From the NCBI GenBank assembly GCA_002368575.1, contig DFEA01000099.1, forward strand, positions 20,248-59,048: DNA of 38,801 nucleotides, read 5' to 3'. Source of the DNA: Lachnospiraceae bacterium UBA3814. GTDB lineage: Bacteria > Bacillota > Clostridia > Lachnospirales > Lachnospiraceae. Of this stretch, positions 25,336-32,057 are shown one piece after another (positions within the stretch are counted from its first letter, which is position 1; each line of letters begins with the position of its first letter). The notes under the pieces were generated by a model. That model worked only from the letters and a program-made list of their open reading frames with translations, ran no database searches and was not told the DNA's origin. The position numbers were made by a program, and so were the translations under genes.

Positions 25336-26292
25336 TTACAAAAAAGCCTTCGTGCTTTTTCTCCATTTTACCCTGGCCCCTATCCGTACGGTGTCAAAAT
25401 CCCCCTTCCCCTCCAGAATGTCAACAAGCGCCTGGGCCGCAAGAAACCCTCTTTCGTAGTCGGGAACCGCCACGGTCGTAAGCTCCGTATACCTGGAAAT
25501 GATGATGTCATCAAAGCCTGTCACCCCTATGTCCTCAGGAACCCTGAGCCCATCCTCCCTGAATTTCCGGATGGCGCCTATTGCCATCATATCATTGGCA
25601 CATATCAGTATCTCCGGCATTTCCTCTGAGAGCATAAGGAGCCTCGCCGCCTGGACACCGCTCTTTTCCCGCCAGTCGCCTTCATAGTAATCGTTCCTGT
25701 GAAAGATGATCCCCTTCTCCCTCAGCGTATCCCTGAAGGCGGCGTAACGCTCCCTGGTATCGGAGGTGTTAAGACCGCCGAGGAAGGAAAACCTGCTGTA
25801 CCCCGCCTCGATAAGCCCCTCGATGAGCTGCTTCTCGGCGGCGTAGTTATTTACGACAATGCTCTTTATCCTTCGGTGCTCTATCTCCCTGTCCAAAACG
25901 ATCAGCGGGATCCCTTTGTCCGCTACCTTCTTAAGCACGGAATTATCAGTATTCACGTCATTTACGATACAGCCGCAGACCATCTCGGGCTCCGCAAAAT
26001 GGAGGAAATTATCTCCGGTGCAGATCAGGAAGCTGTAGCCCTTTGCATATGCATAATCGCTTATCCCGTGGAGTATATTCAGGTAATAAAGCGTATCAAA
26101 ATCACTGAGATTGAAGATTATCGTGCGGTTGTTCCTTTCCCTGGCAACAGGCACCTCATAGCCAAGCTCCTCGGCGATGGCAAAAATTTTTTCTTTGGTC
26201 TCCTCAGAGGCACTGTTCTTGTGATGAAGCACATTTGATACTGTCGAAATTGATACACCAGCGCGCTGCGCTATGTCGCGGATACCCGGCAT
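25336..26292 (-). CDS. LacI-family transcriptional regulator
   Basis: This 318-residue repressor has an N-terminal LacI helix-turn-helix (IRDIAQRAGVSISTVSNVLH, about 4-23) and the hinge helix, followed by a periplasmic-binding-like sugar sensor domain. ANDMMAIGAI and VTGFDD are typical of the C-terminal subdomain. Aggagg precedes the ATG. It lies directly upstream of the disaccharide operon in the same direction, with a terminator between, and is the obvious candidate for control of that operon. The inducer is probably the imported sugar or a derivative. Confidence 0.93.
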   Translation of the reverse strand: MPGIRDIAQRAGVSISTVSNVLHHKNSASEETKEKIFAIAEELGYEVPVARERNNRTIIFNLSDFDTLYYLNILHGISDYAYAKGYSFLICTGDNFLHFAEPEMVCGCIVNDVNTDNSVLKKVADKGIPLIVLDREIEHRRIKSIVVNNYAAEKQLIEGLIEAGYSRFSFLGGLNTSDTRERYAAFRDTLREKGIIFHRNDYYEGDWREKSGVQAARLLMLSEEMPEILICANDMMAIGAIRKFREDGLRVPEDIGVTGFDDIIISRYTELTTVAVPDYERGFLAAQALVDILEGKGDFDTVRIGARVKWRKSTKAFL

Positions 26293-26329
26293 AGATAACC
26301 TCCTGAGCTGTCCTTTTGATCATTTACTC

Positions 26330-26378
26330 GCAGGCGCATTTAACTGCCGTTTTAGCCTTTGGCTGTTCAAGCGCCTGC
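26330..26378. promoter_or_regulatory. Extended inverted repeat upstream of the LacI gene
   Basis: GCAGGCGC (26330-26337) pairs with GCGCCTGC (26371-26378), and inside it AACTGCC pairs imperfectly with GGCTGTT. It lies 38-86 bases before the regulator start. Part of it (26335-26368) resembles the segment at the end of pgmB (20789-20822, opposite strand) over 34 bases with about seven differences. It may be an autoregulatory site, a leader structure or a dispersed repeat. Confidence 0.45.
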
Positions 26379-26472
26379 TGTTATTTTAGCATACTTTGCT
26401 CCGTTTTCCTACTGAAAGGACGCTTTGAAAATTCCCGCGGCATGTAGGATTTCCCATTCAGGAGCAATGTGC

Positions 26473-26955
26473 TCATCGCCTCCTGTCCCTCAGCATCCTG
26501 CAGAAAAACGCCCCCGCACAGGCGCCCATGACATCTATAAGTATGTCCGTAAGCTTACCGCTTCGTTCAGCTTCAAACAGCTGGTGAAATTCATCCGACG
26601 CGGCGTAGGCCAGTGCCAGAAGGACCGCAAGGAGAAAGGCCCTTCGCCCGCCTGCTCCCGTAAACAGGGAGACGTCCCAGAACAGCAGGGCCCCCAATAC
26701 GGCAAACTCCATGAAATGAGCGCCCTTTCGTACCGGGAACTGTGCGGCTTCTATGTATTCTGACCGTTTATCCTCACCAAGCTCCCCAAAGTCAGGGATC
26801 AGGATATCAAAGATCCCTTCCGCAAGCCTTATGCTCATCGCGCTTGAGCTTTCGGCGGATCTGGCACTCATTGAAAAAATGAAGGCCATCCAGGCGGCAG
26901 TCGCCGTTATCAATATCAGCTTTAACACAAATATCTTCCCTGACCGGTCATTCAT
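26473..26955 (-). CDS. VanZ-like membrane protein
   Basis: The 160-residue protein has four membrane segments and the VanZ-like signature: RKGAHFMEFAVLGALL, then AYAASDEFHQLF and DILIDVMGACAG. Members of this family are linked to teicoplanin resistance in enterococci, but most, including small stand-alone versions like this one, have no known role. I chose the ATG at 26955, which overlaps the oxidoreductase stop by eight bases; an ATG at 26997 would extend the protein by a basic 14-residue stretch and overlap by 50 bases. Confidence 0.8.
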   Translation of the reverse strand: MNDRSGKIFVLKLILITATAAWMAFIFSMSARSAESSSAMSIRLAEGIFDILIPDFGELGEDKRSEYIEAAQFPVRKGAHFMEFAVLGALLFWDVSLFTGAGGRRAFLLAVLLALAYAASDEFHQLFEAERSGKLTDILIDVMGACAGAFFCRMLRDRRR

Positions 26956-28099
26956 CTCTGGAAGCTTTCTTAAGGGCCGCCTCAAAGGCCTCTTCAAATT
27001 CCCTTTCCCTGCCGCTTCCGGGCCGGGGAAGCTCTACCATGCGTTTCTCCCATGAGGACAGATATATGGCGTTTGATATCAAAAGGCTCTTTCTCCCTTC
27101 CCTTCCGTCCGCGACGCTCCTTCCCGTCCCGTTTATTTCATCGCAGAACGCCTGCAATACCCTTTCATAAGGGTGCTCTTCCTTCTCAGGCCTAAGCTCG
27201 GTCCAGTCTCCCGTTATCTTCCTGAAGGGATCCGTCGCAGTCCTTCGGTATTCGGCTTCACTTACCCCGAGCTCACGGCTGACATCCCCGATCCGTATCG
27301 TGCCGTTTTCGCAGATGAGCAGCGCCTCCTCCATGGCAAGCTCCAGCCTGTTGACGCCGGGAGCCTCTCCTGTAGAGGTGATAAAGGTTCCGGTTGCTCC
27401 ATTCTCCCATTCCATATATGCCGTTGCGGCATCCTCCACCTCTATGTCATGGAAAAGCCCCTTCTTGCAGAAGCCTTGAACCCTGGCCGGCATTCCGCAG
27501 ATCCATTGCAGCAGATCCAGGTTGTGAGGGCACTGGTTTAAAAGGACACCGCCTCCGTCCTTATCCCAGGTGGCCCGCCATGACCCCAGGCGGTAATAAG
27601 CCTCCGGACGGTACCAGTCCGTTACTGCCCAGTGAACCCTTTTAAGCGCACCGTATCTGCCGCTTTCCACAAGCTCCTTTAAGGTCCGGTATACCGGCAG
27701 CGTTCTCTGGTTAAACACCATCGCGTATACCCTGCGGGATCGATCTGCCGCCTCCTCCATCTGCCTTGCCTGCCTTGAATACACTCCCGAAGGCTTATCG
27801 CATAATACATGAAGGCCGTTGCGGAAGGCTCTCACCACGCATTCCTCATGTGAAAAATGCGGTGTGGCGACTATCACCGCATCCAGCTTAAGCCTCCCCT
27901 CCTCAACGGCCGTAAACAGCTCCTTTGCGCTATCGTACACCGGCACCCCTGCCGAGACGGCAGGCTTAAGCAGGTCCCCTGAGCAGCTGCCGATCCTTGT
28001 AAGCGCACAGAGCTCAAGCCCCTTAACCGATCCGCCAAACAGCATCGCTGCATATTTGCCTCCCATATTTCCCACACCTGTGACGGCTGTTCTGATCAT
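26948..28099 (-). CDS. Gfo/Idh/MocA family oxidoreductase
   Basis: This 383-residue NAD(P)-dependent dehydrogenase has an N-terminal Rossmann fold (TAVTGVGNMGGKYAAML) and the family's active-site lysine motif as CDKPSG (about 99). The C-terminal alpha/beta domain has the typical WRATWDKDGGGVLLNQCPHNLD, which contributes the H-x3-D-like catalytic residues (GGGVLLNQCPHNLDLL). Such enzymes oxidise or reduce sugars, inositols and related polyols. The ATG at 28099 is nine bases past aaggagg; an ATG at 28117 lacks a site. It is followed by the VanZ-like gene with an overlap, so the two form an operon, although no functional link is obvious. Confidence 0.88.
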   Translation of the reverse strand: MIRTAVTGVGNMGGKYAAMLFGGSVKGLELCALTRIGSCSGDLLKPAVSAGVPVYDSAKELFTAVEEGRLKLDAVIVATPHFSHEECVVRAFRNGLHVLCDKPSGVYSRQARQMEEAADRSRRVYAMVFNQRTLPVYRTLKELVESGRYGALKRVHWAVTDWYRPEAYYRLGSWRATWDKDGGGVLLNQCPHNLDLLQWICGMPARVQGFCKKGLFHDIEVEDAATAYMEWENGATGTFITSTGEAPGVNRLELAMEEALLICENGTIRIGDVSRELGVSEAEYRRTATDPFRKITGDWTELRPEKEEHPYERVLQAFCDEINGTGRSVADGREGRKSLLISNAIYLSSWEKRMVELPRPGSGREREFEEAFEAALKKASRDE

Positions 28100-28182
28100 C
28101 CGCAAACCTCCTTCCACGGGGTCTGTATAAAACAGGATTAAAGGAAACGCAAAAGCGAAAGGAAAAAAAAATCAAAAAGCCC

Positions 28183-28211
28183 TTGCAATTTCCCGCAAAA
28201 TATTGTAAAGT
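28183..28211 (+). promoter_or_regulatory. Promoter of the tRNA-Glu gene
   Basis: TTGCAA (28183-28188) and TAAAGT (28206-28211) are 17 bases apart and end ten bases before the mature tRNA. Position and spacing fit a sigma-A promoter. Confidence 0.6.
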
Positions 28212-28221
28212 ATCTGAGTAC

Positions 28222-28293
28222 GGCTCGTTGGTCAAGCGGTTAAGACGCCGCCCTCTCACGGCGGAAACAGCGGTTCGATTCCGCTACGAGCTG
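28222..28293 (+). tRNA. tRNA-Glu, anticodon CTC
   Basis: The 72-nt cloverleaf is complete: acceptor GGCTCGT/ACGAGCT (first pair G-U), D-stem GTC/GAC, anticodon stem CCGCC/GGCGG with loop CTCTCAC (anticodon CTC, reads GAG), T-stem AGCGG/CCGCT with loop TTCGATT, and G as discriminator. CCA is not encoded. It has its own promoter and terminator. It is also the left border of the decayed accessory region. Confidence 0.95.
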
Positions 28294-28295
28294 GT

Positions 28296-28325
28296 AAAAA
28301 AGCCCGTAAATTAGGGCTTTTTTTA
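28296..28325 (+). terminator. Rho-independent terminator of tRNA-Glu
   Basis: AAAAAGCCC pairs with GGGCTTTTT around an eight-base loop, and the descending arm runs into TTTTTTT. It begins three bases after the tRNA. Confidence 0.9.
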
Positions 28326-28333
28326 ATTTTCAT

Positions 28334-28471
28334 TTTTGTCACCTTTTGTCACCTACGCATATTTACTGGCTTTGCGAGTATTAATGGTTTAAAAAATCCA
28401 GTAAAAAACAGGTCAAAATCGACTTTCAAATAAAAAAATCAGGTGAAATTTTTCCCGCTGGTGATAAAAGG
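28334..28471 (+). repeat. Tandem 10-mers beside the tRNA, possible integrase arm sites
   Basis: TTTTGTCACC occurs twice in direct tandem (28334-28343, 28344-28353). A degenerate inverted copy, ggtgataaaagg, is at 28460-28471. An inverted repeat TTTACTGG/CCAGTAAA lies between them. Short repeated 10-mers just past a tRNA 3' end are what tyrosine-integrase arm sites look like, but no integrase gene or second att copy was found here. No gene is seen between 28326 and 28527. Confidence 0.35.
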
Positions 28472-28527
28472 CATTAACTTTACGCCCCAATATATAAATA
28501 TAATATAGAATATTTATAAAAAATAAA

Positions 28528-28874
28528 TTAAATAGATGTATTATATTTATAATCCAGATATTTGATGTAAAAGTACTTGTTCAGTCTGGGATCTGTTTTA
28601 TTTTCCCTTACAAACTCAAGTTCAAATCCACATTTTTCGTAGAAACCTGATGCCTGAAATCCATTTGTACAGAGATTTATGTTATTGAATCCCTGACCGC
28701 CAAAGTATTCTTCAACTGCTCTGATCAACTGCCTTCCGACGCTTTTCCTTCTATATCCATCCTTAACGACCAGTTCATCGATATATACTTCAGAAAAGAA
28801 ACTGGCACCCGAAACAGCACCTCTGAAAAAACAGACTTCTCATCGTCTATTATACTGACGATGTATGAACATGT
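28528..28874 (-). pseudogene. GNAT acetyltransferase remnant
   Basis: The open frame ends YIKYLDYKYNTSI and contains VYIDELVVKDGYRRKSVGRQ (GNAT motif A), then NINLCTNGFQASGFYEKCGF (motif B region). Upstream the frame continues as VCFFRGAVSGASF and then meets TGA. The expected preceding residues (IVSIIDDEKSV) are in another frame, so there is a frameshift near the T-run at about 28831. The N-terminal third of the domain is missing; the sequence breaks near 28880, where the transposase remnant begins on the opposite strand. This is a dead gene cut by an insertion or deletion. Its AT-rich codon use differs from the flanking chromosome. Confidence 0.8.
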
Positions 28875-28880
28875 CTACTG

Positions 28881-29618
28881 ATAAAAACAGCCGGGATGTC
28901 TGGTGTGGAAGCTGTTGCCTGTGACATGAACTCCGATTTCCAGGAAGCATTTGAAGAAAAATGCTATTGGATCCAGCCGGTATTCGATTACTTTCATATC
29001 GTCAAGAACTTCAATGACAAAGTAGTCAGCGAAGTCCGTAAGGACGAACAGAGACGACTCTACGAAGAAGGTAACGTGGAAGCCGCCAGAGCTCTCAAAA
29101 AGACTCGCTATATCCTGATGTCGAATCGATCCACGCTTCAGAAGAAGGATGAAGATGCTGCATCAGAAAGAGTCATTCATAAGGGCAGTCCTCTTTTCAA
29201 GACAGAGGACATCAAACGCAAGAGCGGTTATGAAGCAAAGTACGATGCTCTGCTGCAGGAGAATAAACTCCTCTTTACCCTTGATCTGGTTAAGGAAAAG
29301 CTGTCCTCCGCCTATGCCATGACTGATGAGGCTAAAATGGCTGATGCAGTCATTGACATAATCGATATATGCAAAGCAACGAACAGCAAACATCTGCTCT
29401 GATTTGGAAAGCTATTGGATACCCACTTTGAGGGCATCATAGCGCATGCAACTTACAAAATATCATCCGGTAAGATCGAGGGTATCAATCAAAAGATCAA
29501 GACCCTCCGTCGACACGGATACGGCTATCCCGATGATGAATACTTCTTCTTGAAGATCATGGATATGAGCCGGAAGGAGTATGTCAGGAATCAGCCATTA
29601 CATAGAATTTGTGATTGA
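28881..29618 (+). pseudogene. ISL3-family transposase remnant
   Basis: The frame encodes the DDE half of an ISL3-type transposase: GVEAVACDMNSDFQEAFEEK (with a catalytic Asp), then VFDYFHIVKNFN, and the C-terminal GKIEGINQKIKTLRR with the catalytic Glu region. The N-terminal zinc-finger and helix-turn-helix portion, roughly the first 190 residues in full-length relatives, is missing. A TGA at 29400-29402 stands between HLL and FGKLLDTHFEG in the same frame, most simply a Trp TGG-to-TGA change. The gene is therefore both truncated and interrupted and cannot give an active enzyme. No left inverted repeat was found. Confidence 0.85.
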
Positions 29619-29697
29619 GCCTATAATTTTACCAGTCTTATATATATGATGTAAGGGTCAAAACCCCTGTTTGAAACTCGTTTACTTGTCACTGCAA

Positions 29698-31482
29698 CTT
29701 GAAAACTTTACACAAATCGCGATCGGATTTGAAATGATGTGCTGATATGCTCTTAATAACTGCCCGCGGAGAGGCTCTTCCCCTTATTCTTCATCCTACT
29801 GCGGGATTCAGGGCGTAATTACCTGAACCCTGCCGGAATCGGAAGAGCTTTCGGAAGTTCAACGCAGCCACTTTGCATCCGAAGAAGAACTTACATCGAA
29901 TCTTACCTCGGACAGGCATTCGGTTCACTCCGTATTGGTTTTTCAATAACGATGGGATTGTTTCAACCCCGTTCCTGAGCCGGCTATACAGTTTGAATTC
30001 CTCTGTCTGCATCCGGCTTTGGACAATCGCCCGTTTCTTCATCTTCAGTGATACGCTGAGCTTGCTTACCTTTTTGATTATCTTGGGACGGCAGTTCTGC
30101 TGGTAGGGGCACCCTGCACATTTATCCCGGTTGAAGGAGAGGAGGATCTGTCCTGTTTTTTGGTTATACCAGCAGGTCTTTGGCGAATTCCCTGCGGGGC
30201 AGCGTGTGACTTTTGTTCCGTCCTCACTGAACTGGAAAGCGCCCATGATGGGATCGACATCCCTTCCTGTCAGGTCTGTTGTGATCAGGTCGATGTTGTT
30301 TGCTGCGGCTGCTTCAGCATTTTCCCCGCTGCTGTAGGCACCGTCTGTGATCATTACGGTTTTTTCATTCTGATGGCCGATGCGGTCGAGATGATCTTTC
30401 AGGAATTCACTGTCGCTCTTGTTGTTCGTATCGAACTGGTAATCCGTGACAACCGATCCGTTCTTCCCGACGCTTTCTTCAATGTTTCCCGCGTAACCCC
30501 GATGTTTCCTTCCGGATTTTTCCCGGAACGTGGCATCCGGGTCAGATGGGTTTTGCAGAATTCCCGAGCCCATTCCTCCGTCCGCTTTTTTCCGGAGCCT
30601 CCGCTTTCCGTCCTCGACAACTGTCTGCTCGGAAATGCAACGGACAAACAGTTGATACTCCGTGATTTCTTCAAAGGAACCGCTGCATCTTTCCAGAAGA
30701 AGATCCGCATCGGAAAGCAGGACACCAAACCGTTCCTCTACGTCAACATCACTGCAATGATAGATAACCCTGTTGAAGTCGTCCGGATCATAATAATGAG
30801 CCATATGCCCGATCAGGTCATCTTTCCCCGTTTTATGGAGATAAGATACCAGCTTTGCGATACAGGTGTAGATCAATTCCATGCGGCTGAGCTTTCGGAT
30901 GTTGGCCTCAACCATGAGGGAATCCATGCGGCGGATCCGTTTGTCGATCCCCATCATCCGTGCGGAAGCTTCTGCCAGACCTGTGACGCAGTCATGATAA
31001 AGATCAATGCCATGAAGCCGCTCATAATTGTAACAGCGCATCCGGAAGCGGGACAGGCTCTTGTCACTGAGGGGCTGCTCCTTAAAGCTGGACGTATGCA
31101 GCGCCATCTGATACCGGGGATCCAGCATGAGATTGTCAACAACCTCATCATCTGATATGGCGAAAAGCTCTTTGATGATCAACGCTCCAACGATGACATT
31201 GACCGGAGTATTCGGACGTGATGCTTTATCGGAGTAGAGAACAGAAAACCGTTCCTCATCAATCTGGGGAAATACGTCCTCGGAAAAGATCTTTGCCCAG
31301 GATCGGTCAAGTGCCTTTTGCTCTCTTTCCGTAAGACCGAACGTGCTGTCAAAGATGGACATCTGCTGAGCGCTGTTTTTTCGAAATGACATAGGGAATC
31401 ACCTCTCGTATTTGGTAACTCCATTATACCATGGTGATCTCTGTTTTTTGCTCAACTACGCGATTTGTGTAAAGTTTTCAAG
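29698..31482 (-). mobile_element. IS1182-like insertion sequence, intact
   Basis: The 1785-bp element is bounded by perfect 24-bp inverted repeats (29698-29721 and 31459-31482), starting CTTGAAAACTTTACACAA on the left. The match continues to 28 bases with one mismatch (GCAA/GCAC). It holds one intact transposase gene. Intact ends and an open reading frame suggest recent arrival and possible activity. Confidence 0.88.
29791..31392 (-). CDS. IS1182-family transposase
   Basis: The 533-residue enzyme has an N-terminal DUF772-type domain (about 50-125: RPNTPVNVIVGALIIKELF) and a DDE transposase domain. Candidate catalytic residues are Asp157 (RRMDSLMVEANI), Asp350 (MITDGAYSSGEN) and Glu477 (LRNGVETIPS). 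A Cys cluster typical of the family (CAGCPYQQNC) lies between the last two. No frameshift or stop is seen. Its antisense strand is also open for 331 codons, which is a shadow frame. Confidence 0.93.
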   Translation of the reverse strand: MSFRKNSAQQMSIFDSTFGLTEREQKALDRSWAKIFSEDVFPQIDEERFSVLYSDKASRPNTPVNVIVGALIIKELFAISDDEVVDNLMLDPRYQMALHTSSFKEQPLSDKSLSRFRMRCYNYERLHGIDLYHDCVTGLAEASARMMGIDKRIRRMDSLMVEANIRKLSRMELIYTCIAKLVSYLHKTGKDDLIGHMAHYYDPDDFNRVIYHCSDVDVEERFGVLLSDADLLLERCSGSFEEITEYQLFVRCISEQTVVEDGKRRLRKKADGGMGSGILQNPSDPDATFREKSGRKHRGYAGNIEESVGKNGSVVTDYQFDTNNKSDSEFLKDHLDRIGHQNEKTVMITDGAYSSGENAEAAAANNIDLITTDLTGRDVDPIMGAFQFSEDGTKVTRCPAGNSPKTCWYNQKTGQILLSFNRDKCAGCPYQQNCRPKIIKKVSKLSVSLKMKKRAIVQSRMQTEEFKLYSRLRNGVETIPSLLKNQYGVNRMPVRGKIRCKFFFGCKVAALNFRKLFRFRQGSGNYALNPAVG

Positions 31483-31639
31483 GTGCTGGTTTACTGAAAC
31501 TACTGGTTATTACAACAGGTCTGTTGGGAACCTTTTGACCCCAACATCATCAAATTCCTCGTCACTGACGATATCGAGCCGAATACTGTTATCCCACATG
31601 GCCTTAATACCATTTCCACGTTATTTGTGTTATACACAT

Positions 31640-31990
31640 GGAATCTCCGTCATTATAGCGGCTCATAAGGTTCCCGACACGCATGATCTTCGCATCCAGA
31701 CCGTCTTCCCTGATCTTCTTAAGAATCAGTTCTTCCGCAAGATATTTGGTATAAATATATCCGTTTGACTCTACTTCCTGTCCGACATTGAGAGTATTCT
31801 CGCGAAGTACGGCATCCCCTGATCCCCCGGTCAACGATCCCGCCACGGAATTGGTGGACACATGGATAAGCCGTGCCCCTTTCTTAATACAAAGCTCCGC
31901 AAGATTGCGCACGCCTTCCACATTGGTCCTTTTCAGAAAGTCCATGTCCGCAAAATGCTTCACGCTGGCAGCACAGTTGATGACCGTGCT
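31640..31990 (-). pseudogene. Fragment of a thioester-reductase (NAD-binding) domain
   Basis: The middle of a longer open frame encodes VINCAASVKHFADMDFLKRT, NVEGVRNLAELCIKKG, then ARLIHVSTNSVAG, YIYTKYLAEELILKKI and MRVGNLMSRYNDG. This is the core of an extended-SDR thioester reductase as found at the end of NRPS or acyl-ligase proteins; STNSVAG and the YTKYLAEE stretch hold the catalytic Ser/Thr and Tyr-x3-Lys. The N-terminal Rossmann start and the C-terminal substrate domain are both missing, and the flanking codons do not belong to the family. It is a fragment of about 115 residues left by deletions between the IS and glgB. Confidence 0.8.
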
Positions 31991-32057
31991 GAGATGAAAA
32001 AAATACAGGCGATTGACATAGTAATTCGGGAAGAATCCGTTAAACCGCAGAGTCCTC

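Larger units (their letters stand above)
29646..31550. mobile_element. Small inverted-repeat element interrupted by an IS
   Basis: The left end ATGATGTAAGGGTCAAAA (29646-29663) and right end TTTTGACCCCAACATCAT (31533-31550) are inverted copies with two differences, and match the ends of the 182-bp element at 34586-34767. Without the insertion sequence between them the element would be roughly 110 bases. The candidate 7-base duplication GTTTACT at 29680-29686 and 31489-31495 fits insertion of the IS into a pre-existing copy. Confidence 0.65.

Noticed and set aside
29400..29402. In-frame TGA in the transposase remnant as selenocysteine
   Set aside because: The gene is already truncated at its N-terminus, the position suits Trp (TGG to TGA), and no SECIS-like hairpin follows directly.
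30160..31155. 331-codon + strand open frame
   Set aside because: It is antisense to the intact IS1182-family transposase, has no ribosome binding site, and its amino-acid content is that of a shadow frame.
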